Below, in pieces: positions 1-11,407 of a stretch of 64,000 nt of DNA (positions within the stretch are counted from its first letter, which is position 1; each line of letters begins with the position of its first letter). A program made the translations under genes and the position numbers. The stretch spans positions 31,810,501-31,874,500 of the forward strand of contig CM060834.1 in the NCBI GenBank assembly GCA_030762175.1, written 5' to 3'. Under the pieces are notes generated by a model that was not told the DNA's origin, ran no database searches, and was given only the letters and a program-made list of their open reading frames with translations. This stretch comes from Metallyticus violacea. Lineage: Eukaryota; Arthropoda; Insecta; Mantodea; Metallyticidae.

Positions 1-1020
1 TTTTCATTTCTTATGATTTTTACATCTAGGAAGGGGAGATATCCCCTTCTTTCTTCCTCTATGGTGAAATTTATAGATTTGTGCTGCAAATTCAGAAGTT
101 TTAGTGCATCCATTGTATGTTTTTTCTGAATTATTGCAAATATGTCATCCACATACCTATACCATGTTTTGAAGATTAGAGGGAAGGCTTTGGTGATATG
201 CATTTCAAACGAACTCATAAAAAAATCTGCTAGAAATGGAGATAACGGGTTTCCCATAGCTAGTCCCGAGACTTGTTGGTAATATTTTTTATTGAAAATG
301 AAGTAATTTTGTTCAATGCAAATGTTCGTAAGTTTTATCAAGTCTTCAATTTCTTGTGTCTGTAGATCTAAGGATTTTAACCATTTCTTTAACATTAGCA
401 TAAGTGTATCTTTTGGTATGCTTGGGAATAAGGCTTCTACATCAAACGATACCATTATATTTTCTGCTGTAATTTTGTAATTTTGTATTTTTTCTACCAA
501 ATCTTGTGAATTTTTGACACTCAAACTTTGGTATTTTTTCAAGGATTTGAAAATGTCGGTTAATTTTTTTGCTAACAAGTATGTTGGTGAATTGATATTA
601 TTGATTATAGGTCTCATGCTGTTGTCTTTTTTGTGTAATTTAGGAAGTGCATACATTCTAGGTAAAACTGGGTTGCTATGTGTGAGTTTTCGTTTTTCGG
701 TAGTGGACAGTATTTTTATTTCATCTAATGTTTTATTCAAGTTTTTAGTGCAGGTTTTTAGTGGATTCTCTGTAATTGGTTTATAATCTTGACCTTTTAA
801 CATGGTTTCTATCCTGTTTATGTAGTCTTCTTGGTTCAATATGGCGATTTTATTGCCTTTATCTGTTTTTGTGAATACTACCGGTTTTTCTTTTAGTTGT
901 TTTATTATGTTTATGTAATTGTTGAATTTACTTTGGTTTTTTATTTTCTCTAAGGTTTTTGTACATTTCAATTTGATAAACGATTTTTCATTTTCTTTCA
1001 GTTCATTGGTGGCTATATTA
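1..1020 (-). CDS. Penelope-like element reverse transcriptase, partial (runs off left edge)
   Basis: This is a reverse transcriptase of the Penelope-like (PLE) retroelement class, which copies element RNA into chromosomal DNA. The minus-strand frame has no stop from about position 1157 to the window edge. In order it reads KTDKGNKIAIL, PRMYALPKLHKKDNSMRPII, MVSFDVEALFPSIP, GLAMGNPLSPFLADFFM, WYRYVDDIFAII (catalytic YVDD) and LPFLDVKII. These are the conserved PLE RT blocks in the right order. The GIY-YIG endonuclease normally follows and would lie left of the window. There is no good start codon; the N-terminus appears truncated where mariner-like sequence begins near 1020-1040. It is the only uninterrupted transposon frame in the window, so this copy is younger than the others. 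Confidence 0.92.
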
Positions 1021-1034
1021 ATATCCGCGAATAT

Positions 1035-1440
1035 ATGAATAGATTGCTTTTGAAATCCCAGAAAACTGCCAAGAGAACCTTTAAAAATGACTGACAGGCA
1101 AGTTTTCGCTTTGATAGTAGCAGATTCCCCTATTTTCTTATTACTACTTGCTGCAACTCAAGAGTATCGTGGTGTACCCATGTTTCATCACAAATTACAA
1201 TTCAATGCAGAATCATTTCTACTTGATTCTGGTATTGAACTAAAACTCTCTGACATACTCCCACATATACAACCCTTTGATCCTCGGTGAGAATTCAAGG
1301 GACCACCTTGTTGAAACATTTTGGTAATCCAAGTCATCTTATGAAATTATTGATTGAACACTCCCAGAGCATATTGCAATGCAGAAGCAATTTCAGAATT
1401 TGTGAAACATTGATCATACTTGATATGATCTGAATGGACT
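1035..1440 (-). mobile_element. mariner-like transposase remnant
   Basis: Minus-strand translation in shifting frames gives pieces resembling the mariner transposase. They are NVSTRWS (compare the 'ARWVPR' block), then MKHGYTTI (compare 'DETWVHHYTPE'), then KAKTCLSVIFKGSLGSFLGF (compare 'KAKT..SAGKVMASVFWD'). The order is right, but frameshifts and stops separate the parts. It abuts the Penelope-like reverse transcriptase, and its last part is by chance open in the same frame. No terminal repeats were identified. Family-level identity is inferred from block order only. Confidence 0.6.
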
Positions 1441-3550
1441 GAAAATTTGTTTCTGTTATGCTCATTCAAGGTCGTCGATGTTGATGATATTTATTTTCTA
1501 GTTTCTCATCCTTCTATGAAATTTTTGTGCTTAGACAGCATCTTATCCCTAAATTGTGTCTAATCTTTACAAAATTTTGACCAATTTTATGCCCTCTTGT
1601 GCCAAAATCTTAATAATGTATTGTGCAATTAATGATTGTACCTCTTGTCAGAGGATATGGTGTTACTGACAAATGAATGGCTGTGCAAGGCAAACCAGTT
1701 TACCCCCTACCCCTGAAATCCCTTTGTGTAACGTCTTAAAGGTGTATCTTACTCTGTACTACTCCCAAGTGGTGAAATGAAAATTCTGCTTTATATTTCA
1801 TTCACCCTGTATGAATGTGATGTGCTCTGTCACAGCATGACGATATTTGCTCCATCTTCTTGCATACAGGATATTGCAGTCTACATAGAAATTTGCTGTG
1901 AGTTTGTGAATTAGTTGGCTAACAAGGGATTCTGTATTGGCAATTTTCAGCTGTAGATGATACCACTAAACCCACAATGAAGATAGGATTCTATAGAATT
2001 GTGGCCATCAAGATCAACTGATCTTACTTCACCTGAAAAGCAAAGCGTATTGTAACAAGCCACATACTCTCATACATCTAAAAGAAAACATATAGCAGGA
2101 AGTTCAGGCTGTGACTCTCTTAATGTGTGGTTGAATATCCATAACATGGATGGACACCAACATTGGAACCAAAACACTGCAACTTATTCAAGGAGCAGAT
2201 TTTTGTAAACAATGAAGGCATCCTTCCCAATGGGGTAGCACAATGAGCCTTATAGGCTGATGTGATGGAGGTTGTTTAAACTTCCAGACATCTTATTTAT
2301 TTATCTATCTAACTATCCATAACATGGAAAGACATGTGCAGATTTATTTTGATACTAATGCAGCCATTTTTCAATATTTGCTATGAGAACATCATGTTTT
2401 TTGTACACTAAGGTATATCCATGTCAGCTGCTATTGAATTACATCTATTAGTTTGAAAGTTATAAGAGAAAATCAGGGGCTGGGAGTGAGTGAAACACCT
2501 TATATTAGTAATTTAAATTACAATTGCTTTAAGTCACCTACATACTAAAACTGATTTGCACAAAATAACTTTTAAGAATGTTCTAAAATTCTTAGTTACT
2601 AAGATGGTAAGAAAAAATATTACACTAGTTGAGAAAAGTAGCCATGTGTTCTGTTCATATTCCACAAAGAACTGCACAGTATAAAGGACCTTAAAATTAT
2701 AGTAAGTCATCTACCCAGTATCTATGGAGTGATAAATGGAATGAAAGGAGGTAATGTAGGCATGCATGAATCATTAATCAATTTGGACACTGTGTTTAGC
2801 ATTCATGTTTTTAAGATCAGAAATTGGGGAAACAGCTTTAAACTTTATGTATTATAGAGTTGTAGGATAAGCTGTCACTGGTGTTAACAAAAGAGCTTTC
2901 TTTGTGCAATCGTATTTTTTGTTTGTTTATTTGTTTAATGCTGTTACAATTTTCCACTTCAGTGTGTTCTACATTTTGTAGCACATTCTTAACAGCTTAT
3001 TAAAATGTAATGTAAACCTTTAAGTACTGTTGATAAAGCTTTTATCCTGTAATTTGTTATTTCTGTTTGCTACATGTTTCATTTATGTTCTGCAAACCAT
3101 TTGATTATCATAAGCACTACTGTGTAGTTGTCAAATGTCAAATTTTTGTTTGTAGTAGTAAAGATGAAGCCTGTGATCTCATTTAGGCTTCAGGGTTATT
3201 TATAAGAGGTTTTTATATAAATGTCATTTATTTTTTATATGTATAAATTGTATTAATGTTGCTCACTGCCAGCTAATGCTAATTGCTCTATCTGAATGCT
3301 ATATGCAATGCAACACAAAACTTTAAAATAGCATCAGGCTTTGGGAGAATCATAAAACCACACAGATATATGTTGAATTTACAAAACTACAAACAGGGAA
3401 AGTTGTGTATCAAATGACATTATTGTTAGCTCCATTGCTGTATCTTAAATTACTGCTAGATACAGTTATTTAAATTATATATTAATTTTTGTGTGTGTGT
3501 TTGTTTTTTTTTGTTTTGTTTTTGTTTGTTTGTTTGTTTTTTTTTTTTCC
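1441..3550. other. No gene recognised
   Basis: AT-rich sequence with stop codons in all frames. The phrase 'tatccataacatgg' occurs twice (about 2134 and 2314). A T- and TTTG-rich run at 3489-3550 is probably the tail of the adjacent minus-strand SINE. This stretch and the next ones are probably intron of the gene ending at 8205, but that is inference. Confidence 0.5.
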
Positions 3551-3745
3551 CTCCCCATGCCCGTTTTTATTACTGAGGCACCAAAGGCGATGGACACTGA
3601 TGGTACACGAGATGAAATGATACATTCGGAATTGCCATTATGAGGACTGAGAAAACCTCAGTCAGGGAGTATGATCCTGGTGGGATTCAAACCCCTGACC
3701 TCCCACTAATGAGTCCCCGCGGTAACAACCTTGGCCACCCGTGGC
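3551..3745 (-). mobile_element. tRNA-derived SINE, family 1, copy A
   Basis: On the minus strand it opens with GCCACGGGTGGCCAAGG (A-box-like region) and has a good B box, GGTTTGAATCC. The body continues through 'cctcagtcctcataa' to 'cagtgtccatcgcctttggt', followed by an A-rich tail. The same body occurs in the copy at 32773. Family 1 SINEs are short non-coding retroposons transcribed by RNA polymerase III and mobilised by a partner LINE. No confident target-site duplication was found for this copy. Confidence 0.85.
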
Positions 3746-3899
3746 ATTTCTTTAAATTGTGTATTTTCAACTATAGATGTCTGTATACCCTTGCAGATGA
3801 CCCAGAGGCTCAGAAAACTATACAAAGTTTACATACAAAGAAAATAAACAAAGAATTTTGACAAGTAATAGAAATAGTAGAAAAAAAATCAGCATAACT

Positions 3900-4731
3900 A
3901 TGTACAAAATTAGTTCAATAAAATGAATAATGAAAAAGTGTTATACAAATGGTCATATAATAATCCTACTGAGTCCTTTATGAAGCTTAGACACAATCTG
4001 TTGAATATTTTAATTTCTTGTACCAAACTGTAACAGAATGTTCTAAGTATATTTCTAGGATAAACCATGGGTTCCAAAAAACAAATCTCATATTTTCCAT
4101 TTGTAATCATTTGCTTTGTAGTTTTCACATATGCGAGGAATACAGGATTAGATACAGCCTCTGCTTTTCTTCATCCATGACCTTTTCCTGTTAAGCATCC
4201 TGTTTCATTCAAATTGTGAGGTCTGTACACTTAACCTTACAAAGAGTACATGCCCAGTGCACCAAGTCATGCCTCCTTTCATGAATGGCAGCTGAAAAAA
4301 CTGAATCCAATTCCATGTGAAGTGATAGTGTAACTTCAACAAATATAGGAGGATATATCAGTTGTAATGCACAGAAATAAGCTATCCTATGCCAAAAATT
4401 AACACTCTAGGAAATCTGTTAATAATTAATCACATTCAAATACAGCAAAATCAAATGGGAAATGATAGGTAGCAATGTAACATATAAATGAAATGAAAAC
4501 TATACAGGAAAAGGCTTGTACTAGAAGTTTTACATGTGTTCCAAACTGTATAAGGGAGATATTTCTTATTTGATGTGGCACTAGTGACTTTTTTTTCACC
4601 TTGCAGCAAAGAAAGCAAAGTGTTTGGCATCTTTACTTTTAGAAACAAAATTTCCCGAGCGATGATGCACATAAAAATGCTTTATAATATTGTCAGAAGT
4701 GGTGTGAAAAGCACAGTTTTTTTTACAAACA
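3900..4731. other. No gene recognised
   Basis: AT-rich and without coding signals; the open frames here are short and lack conserved motifs. Confidence 0.4.
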
Positions 4732-5184
4732 TCAACTCCATTGTCTCCTCAATTTCCTGCTTCCAGTTTTTAAAATCATCAGGGATGAGAAATGTAGTTC
4801 CTCCAATTTTACTTTTATTTCATGTACTAATTCTAAATGCTCAAATAAAAGAAATTCTGTTGTTGCTTCATGACTACATAAGCTGCACATCATTGTTTGC
4901 TTTCTAGCTGATCCCTCACCATGGTAATCCAGCTGATAGCATTTGAAGCTGCACGCATAATTAAAATTCCTGTTGCACATTTCACAGTGATAGGCACTGG
5001 TTGCTGTTGTTTTACTACAAGTGCAATAATGTTCAACTTTTTGGGATGTACTATAGAGATATGCTTTCTTAAGAGTTTTATTGTACTCATATTCCCTCCC
5101 ACATTCCAGGCATTCAAACTGTTTTGACGCACACATTATTAACAAAAAATAATACAGCACACCATTAACATATGCAACTCTCAC
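4732..5184 (-). pseudogene. C2H2 zinc-finger exon, apparently decayed
   Basis: Three C2H2 fingers can be read on the minus strand. Finger 1 has CLECGREYEYNKTLKK in this frame, but its histidine pair (HISIVH) lies in the +1 frame, so a frameshift splits it. Finger 2 is CEMCNRNFNYACSFKCYQLDYH, with Tyr where the first zinc-binding His should be. Finger 3, CSLC...HLELVH, is intact. A 3' splice-like CAAAACAG precedes the finger region near 5120, so this may have been a terminal exon. C2H2 fingers bind DNA. The CGREYEYNKTLKKH pattern recalls the alternative terminal exons of BTB-zinc-finger genes such as lola, but that is inference. No BTB domain or other exon was found. An assembly error could also produce the single shift. 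Confidence 0.6.
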
Positions 5185-5384
5185 AATAACACTTTAACTC
5201 ATACTCCACGCTACAAGAAAGATTCATATTTTTTAGAAGAGGTGTGATAACATTCAAAACTCCAAACTAAGGAGGCATTCAGTTTTCTCCACTGCGTTCA
5301 TGAAAGGAGGCATGACTGGTGCACCACAGTCCATACCATAGCTTTCTTCTCTTTGCTATTTATTGCTTCAATGTCCACATGCCG

Positions 5385-6425
5385 GCTACTACAGTTTTCT
5401 GAGATGCTAAGTATCTCAGTGTTAGAATAAAAATACAGGTATCACTTTTTAACATAATCTCCCTTTATTTCAATGCATTTCTGACATTTCTGGATTAATG
5501 TTTCAGTCTCTCAAAAAAAAAAAAAAAAAAAAACCAGCCTGAAGATTTATTTATAAATCTCTGACCTACAAGATCAGGTTTCAGTTTTGAAAACACACAA
5601 TAATTGGTGGGGGTTAAATTCAGAGTTGTACAATGAGTGATGCAGCTCCTGGATGTCACATGTGTTCAAAGCTGCCTTGGCAACAGTAGCTGTGTGGATG
5701 GTGCATTGTTGTGCAGCAGATAATCTCCTTGACTCGGCATTCCACTCCTCTTTTCCTTGATGGCACTATGTAATTCCTGCAATAGTTCAGCATTGTAATT
5801 CTTGGATGTTGTATTCCTTTCTTTGAAGCCTATCATCAGAATTCCCAATAAATTAACACCAAAATATTCATGAACTATGTGACTTTGGCCTCTCTAGGGG
5901 GTTCTTTATCTTTCTGCCTTTCCATCAACTGATTTTGAAATAGGATAGAGAACCACAATTTCACGTGTGATTATGGATTCTAATAATGCCCTTTTGTTAC
6001 CACTGCAAAGTTTAAAAAATGTTTGACAATATTCTATGTGCACTTGCATTTGAACTGATAAAAGAATTCAGGGCAGCCATTTTGTGCTTACTTTATGGAT
6101 ATGCAAATGTTAATAAAGAATGTAAAGCACAGTTGTTTTAGAAAGCTCCAACATTGCACCTGTTTCTTTTGTCTTCAGACACTTGTCAGAGTTTCCTCCT
6201 TGACAAAGGGAATGGTTATCAAGGGGCCTACTCTCATGTGCATCATCTTTAAGATATACCTCTGGCAAAAGGAAATCATTTTGATCACTCCTTCACAGTG
6301 GAATATGAAGAGAAATCTTCCCCATACACATTGTCAAGGTGTTGTTTAATATCACCGAGTGAAAATCCTTTCTTTAGTTAAAAATGTAATCACTGCTCTA
6401 TTCAATTTTGGATATACTGTATATT
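5385..6425 (-). mobile_element. mariner-like element, decayed copy 1
   Basis: The clearest piece of transposase, read on the minus strand, is YNAELLQELHSAIKEKRSGM followed by YLLHNNAPSTQ. These match the mariner 'YY..LL..LR.AI..KRRG' and 'LLHDNARPHTA' blocks, with the second catalytic Asp replaced by Asn. Upstream parts (MHMRVGPL..., AQNGCPEFF) and the C-terminal 'ttcaatgcatttct' segment also occur, in the same order, in the copy at 53390-55690. Stops and frameshifts are frequent and an A-run sits at 5515-5533. It is a dead DNA transposon. Confidence 0.75.
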
Positions 6426-6429
6426 ATGC

Positions 6430-7290
6430 AATATATCTAATTTAACTTCCCCAAGCAAATGAATGGCATGGCCAGAAATGCAATCTTTAAAAATTCTTGA
6501 TATCAGGTACTGCTGCATCTTAGTAGTAAAATTGGTCACTGCTGATGTTTCATACAGACTGAACTGTAATTTGTTGAAGCTCTGATGCTGATGTAGGTCT
6601 ACTTGCTTTGCTGAACTCTTGCAAAGTATTTTAACTATGGACATGAGCTGCAAAAGCTTACGTCTTCACAGGAAATACAATGTTTACACCCCTGAAACAT
6701 TAAAGTATCAGATAGCATGAACATGTATACAAATATCATGTAGACCAAATATCATGGTCTTCTATATCAGGCCGGAAACTTATTGAACACTCTTCATAAG
6801 ATCAAACTTTATTATGACATGAATTTGTATTAGCCCTCCACTCAGGAAGCAAGTATAAATCCAAGGGTCTCAATTTCTTCACAATGCGGGGATCAATCCT
6901 AGTAATATTTGTTCTTCCTCGCATTGATAAAACTGTAGCCTTAATGCATGATAATTTGATTGCATCCATGGATTTTTTATAAACTACAATACGAAAAGTA
7001 CAATGAGAGTCCATTGTCTTGACAAAAACAGATTAGTGAGAATGTGCCATTTTCATTGTTCGAAACTAACACTGTTGCTGGATGAAGTATATAACTTAAA
7101 TATTACTGTCATTTGCATTAATGGTATAAAACTAACTGTTATGTAAAGACTTGAGTTGATCATTTACACCTTTTTTACTATCAATAATTAAAAATTGAAA
7201 AGTACAACAATAAAAAAGACATCAGAACTTGATTTTACCATACACTGTTGACCAAAATTGCCATTGAGAAATGCTTTACTTCATCAGTTT
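6430..7290. other. No gene recognised
   Basis: AT-rich. A 70-codon minus-strand open frame at 6802-7014 has no family motif and is not called as a gene. Confidence 0.4.
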
Positions 7291-7292
7291 AA

Positions 7293-7345
7293 CTGAATGG
7301 TGTTTAATGCTTTATTTTGCTACTGAGGCACTACAGGCAGTTGTT
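7293..7345 (-). mobile_element. SINE family 1, 3' tail fragment
   Basis: The minus strand reads 'ctgcctgtagtgcctcagta' then 'gcaaaataaagcattaaac', matching the 3' end of the full copy at 32773-33067. The tRNA-like head is missing. It sits directly beside a Penelope-like endonuclease fragment on the same strand. Confidence 0.7.
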
Positions 7346-7440
7346 TAGCAGTCTGATGCCTATATTTCTCTTGATCTTGCCTATGTATATTTTTTCACAG
7401 TCTTTACAATTGATCTGGTATATTGGGTTTGGAATCTGTT
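7346..7440 (-). mobile_element. Penelope-like GIY-YIG endonuclease, N-terminal fragment
   Basis: Minus-strand translation gives IYQINCKDCEKIYIGKIKRN, which is the GIY-YIG core block (usual form GVYQLxCxDCxKxYIGxTxR). GIY-YIG domains nick target DNA for Penelope-like retroelements. The fragment is about 30 residues long and ends at the SINE tail. The remaining half of such a domain lies next to it on the opposite strand. Confidence 0.8.
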
Positions 7441-7471
7441 TTTATTTAACTTTAACTTAAAGGAACACTGA

Positions 7472-7726
7472 AGAAATATCTGTTACAAACAGATAGAAAA
7501 ATCAGCCATAGCAGCACATTTCTGGAATGATAATCATGAAATAGAAAAAGGCATCTCTTTATTAAAAGCTGTTCAACATCCCAAGGAAGTGGACATATGG
7601 GAGAGTTTCATAAAGAAATATGAACATAAGCTCATGAATTTTGACATTCTGGAAGCAGACAACATTTTGTACAAGTTCATCAACAGACCACAAGATTCAC
7701 CACAATTGCCTTCCTTTCCAACCTAA
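7472..7726 (+). mobile_element. Penelope-like endonuclease, C-terminal fragment
   Basis: The plus strand is open for about 84 codons and reads EKSAIAAHFWNDNHEIEKG, ISLLKAVQHPKEVDIWESF and LMNFDILEADNILYKFINR before a TAA stop. This is the characteristic C-terminal part of Penelope-like proteins (SAIAxHxxxxxH..., LDxxExxxI, LLN). The open frame suggests that this copy is not very old. It is followed by a degraded pLTR. Confidence 0.85.
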
Positions 7727-7850
7727 TATGATCCACCAAGCAGCAGTTGTTAACAGTTGACAATGTGAGTGAAGGGTTCGTGTGATATGTCCTGAGTTTT
7801 TTAATTTTCATAGTGAAGCATTAAGAGTGTTTTATTATTGTATCAATAAT
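7727..7850 (+). mobile_element. Penelope-like 3' terminal (pLTR) sequence, degraded
   Basis: After the endonuclease stop the sequence reads 'gttgacaatgtgagtgaagg' and 'gatatgtcctgag'. It ends with 'gtgaagcattaagagtg', the tail shared with the other pLTR copies. The ribozyme-like core is present only in a damaged form (the AUGUC part remains). It is most like the copy at 30295-30340. Confidence 0.65.
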
Positions 7851-8077
7851 TTAAATGATTTTAACTTGGAGTGCTTTCTTGTTCGTTGGAAGTGAAGCCA
7901 CAAAAATGTTTTTAGCATTTTAAAATATGTTATCTACTGGAGATTTTATTCTCATTTTCACTGGTTCATTCTTGAATATTTTAAAATTCAAATTTTAATT
8001 TAGTGTTTGTAGTTACATCATTTTCACTCTGTTTTACAATATACACAGGGATTAAAGGGCATGTCCTTGTATTGCAG

Positions 8078-8205
8078 GGTCACACAATGAAGGATGGGCA
8101 CCCTCAGCCTATTTGGAGCCCATTGGAAGAAAATCTCTTCGAAGCTCACAATCAGTCAGTAGTCAAGATGGCAGCAGGTCCAGCAGTGTGTTGCCTGCAG
8201 AATAA
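8078..8205 (+). CDS. C-terminal exon of an SH3-domain protein
   Basis: A good 3' splice site (ttgtattgcag) precedes the exon at 8077. With a phase-1 junction the first full codons read SHNEGWAPSAYLEPIGRK, then a Ser-rich tail RSSQSVSSQDGSRSSSVLPAE and a TAA stop. 'EGWAPSAYLEP' matches the end of an SH3 domain (the G-W/F-P-x-x-Y-L/V strand and 3-10 helix), so this exon carries the last third of an SH3 domain plus a disordered tail. SH3 domains bind proline-rich peptides. Upstream exons with the ALYDY and WW parts were not seen and probably lie left of the window. A longer plus-strand open frame over the same bases (8003-8272) is in another frame and lacks this signature. Candidate owners are Dbl-type exchange factors or PX-SH3 scaffolds; this is a guess. 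Confidence 0.75.
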
Positions 8206-8640
8206 GAAGTTTGCTCTCTCCACACAGTCAATTATTGACTGCATACCTGAGGAACAATCATCCACAACATAAACTGATGCTGGCATCAGTAGGTTAGTTA
8301 TGGCAGTTTTTACCTTCCTTTTTCAGACCTTGCTACCATTAGCACAAACTTATGCATAAAACTAGATGTTTTCATATAAAATATAAAACTTATAAAAATG
8401 TATGCAACTTTATGAAGAAGTAATGTGTATTTCATTTTCTTTGTGTAAAAATGTGTGTTTTGGTCATTTGTTGGCATTTTAGACAAATTTGCAAAGAATT
8501 TCAAAAAGCATTTGCTTTTGTATTTTCACTATAGATGTAACAAACTCTTTTCTTAATCTTTAGGTTTCTCCCGCTTTTGTATAGCATTACAACAGTGAAA
8601 TAAAATAAATTATCTTTCTATTTGTAATAGGGTTTTGTTA
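8206..8640 (+). other. 3' UTR and poly(A) signals of the SH3 gene
   Basis: Non-coding sequence follows the TAA stop. Two overlapping AATAAA hexamers at 8599-8609 are suitable poly(A) signals, placing the transcript end near 8620-8640. The exact cleavage site cannot be read. Confidence 0.55.
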
Positions 8641-10079
8641 TTTAATACATTTACACAAAATAATTAAATGTGGTTTGATTTTCATTTTACACTAATCAGA
8701 TTTGTAATGTTCTCAACTTAATAATTACTGTATTTCATGTTTTTGCTATTGATGCATACTCTATAACTTTCAAACCATGTTTTGTTGGATGCAAATGTTT
8801 TCAATGCACTATTTATTTAATATTAACATACATGCATGTATGAGTGAGTGTGTGTGTGTGTATGCATGTGAGTATGCGTGCCAAACATTCCAAACTAGCA
8901 AGGTCTGAAATAAAATTGGTAATGCCAATTAACTGTTTTCCATACTTAAATGTTTTGAAAAAAATTTTCTAACATAATACTTGTAATAGCAATTGATTAT
9001 CAAACACTGGCAAAAGTTATAATACCTAACCTTATTAAGTTTTGAAGATCTTATATCAGGACCTGTTTAATTACTGAGAAGTAATGTAGTTTACTATAAA
9101 GATTATTTGGGCATAGTCATTCCATGGCATTAGGTTTACTATGCAACTTCTATAATTTTGTAATGTCTCACTTTTGGTTTTGGATCTTTCTGCTTACAGC
9201 AATAATTTTTTTTTTATGGTAAAGAAAGAGAGAGAGGTATATTTTTATCTATAGTCCCATATCTGATATATCTGCTTATATGTTACTATGTAAAAATTAT
9301 CAGTCATAATAATGAAATAGATAAAATAAAAATTTGTGTAACAGAGAACTTCCATTTTAGTCATTGAATTAATTTACTGAAATTTAATTTGGACCCTGGA
9401 ATGTGGAATAGTTTTGTTGGCTTACGAAAACTGAGCTCACACAGGTTGAAAAGGTGTTTTTCTCCCCTTTAGAACATAACATATAGTATAACTAATCTTT
9501 GAAGTCACATGCACAACAGTCTTCTTCCATATTCATCTCTTACCTCCTCAGGGACATATGGAATACCAAATGGTTAAGCATTAAGGTCTCTTTCATATGT
9601 ATAGCAATTAGGAACAAAATTGAACAGTTATTACATTAAAACAATAGACATTGACATAATAGCTTTGTAGCATTTTCAGCATTAAAAATTTTGGTGTTTG
9701 ATTATGAAACTTAGCCATTCAAGCAATGTTTTACGTTTTGGCTATTAAGCATGCTGCAGCTAGTGACACCCAAGCTTTAACTCCACTCCCTAAAAAGTGT
9801 ATAATACAATCTTACCTTATGTCAAGCTATTCATAAACTTACTTCCATTTTCATGCAGCAGGCAGAGGAATCACCATAGCAATGTGATATTTACACAGCT
9901 ATGTAGCTTGGATTCAGTATGTTTCAAGCAGGGTTAGAGAGAAAGTCATACCTTATTACTTACTGAGCTGCTTGTGTTCAAAGTGTGTGTTGCAATGAAG
10001 AACTCCACTGCATCCAAGACCCATCAGAAACAAAATTTTGGATAGTCTACTTGTGAATCTTTAGTAATTTGAAAAGCAA
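8641..10079. other. No gene recognised; short TG repeat
   Basis: AT-rich intergenic sequence. A (TG)n microsatellite lies at about 8845-8866. No conserved protein motif was seen on either strand. Confidence 0.4.
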
Positions 10080-10440
10080 ATTCTGATCAGAAAGCTCTAA
10101 AATGGTGAATCAGCAGTTTTCTCTAATCTTTTCTTCAACCATCTGAATCATTCTTCATTCAAAATAGCCAGCAAGCCAATTCTCTCATCATCCTGGACAT
10201 TGGTTTGCACAGTTAAACATAACTTACCACACCATTGTCTTACACCACTCATGATTTGATCTGTAAACTTCAAAAAGTTGATGGATTTCAGCCCCTTTAC
10301 AGTTTTTTGCCACAAGAAATCATATCACAGAGCATTTCTCATATGCGGTGGGGTCCTTTATTACAGCACACATTTTGAACACATGCTGCTCAGCAAGTAA
10401 TAAATGCATCACCTTTATATTACTGATCAAAACATATTGA
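10080..10440 (-). mobile_element. mariner-like transposase N-terminal remnant
   Basis: Minus-strand pieces read CSVI..., GAEIHQLFEVY, then MSGVRQWCGKL and TNVQDDERIG. The order matches the helix-turn-helix end of a mariner subfamily (AEIHxxL..VYG, VxxWxxxFxxGRxxVxDxxRxGRP). Several stops and frameshifts interrupt it. No terminal repeats were identified. Confidence 0.6.
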
Positions 10441-11407
10441 ATCAATTATTTATTTATGCTGGTAGAGCTAAGGCCATTAGGCCTTCTCTTCCACTCTACC
10501 AATCTAATAATAATTTACATGAAGTTATAGCGACAATATTACAATTACAACATTGACAGTAAAGTTGGCAATACTTGTACATATAAACTAATGTTAAACT
10601 TGATGTATATAAATAAATGTATGGTAATAATAAATATTGATAATGAAAAATGAAAAAATCATGATACACAGCTGAGTAAACATGAATTTTTTTGGTGATT
10701 ACTGTAACCACTATATGAAAACTGAAATAACTTAAAGAATAGCTCTTAAAGAAGCTAAAATTCTCCCTCAGCTAAACAGTCATTGCATCAAGAAAACATT
10801 TTCTGATTGACATAAATAAATTTGCCACCATAATGTTTTTGTTTTCATTGCTAACGTTTTCCTTTACTTTCTAAAACCCTCACTTTTTGTGCTTATTTTG
10901 TTGGTGTATGTGCAGGATTTGCACTAATTTGGTCTAGTTTTTCCACTGAAGTTTAAACTGTACATTTTTGCTTATGTTTTTTGCACAGTAGATTTAGATT
11001 TGGGCACAATAGCAAGAATTGCAGTTCTGGAGACAGGCAGTTGATCAAGAAAGTTCCAAAGGCACGCAATGAGCTGATTTGTATTCAAAATAATGTTTAC
11101 ACACAAAAATCCACTTTCAAGTTATCTTCTTGAATAAATATGTATGTTATGAGACTAATAGGGAATAGAAAAGTAACATCCAAGTCGTAACAAAGGGAGA
11201 GAAAGTGAATTAAATCTGTCATCTAACACCCTTCATGCTTCACTAACCATATGAAAAAATTTTTTAAAGTTTTTACAATTTTTAAAAAATTTTAAAGAGA
11301 AAGTGAAGTTTGAAGGTGGATGCCTCAGTATAATGTGAGCAGAAAAAGTTTATAACTAAAGCCTTATAGTAAAATGCAAAATATTATTGACATTTTCAAC
11401 ATTTAAT
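10441..11407. other. No gene recognised
   Basis: AT-rich sequence without coding signals or recognisable repeats. Confidence 0.4.

Noticed and set aside
8003..8272. 90-codon plus-strand frame over the SH3 exon
   Set aside because: It reads a different frame from the SH3 signature and starts in the intron; the spliced frame 8078-8205 is better supported.
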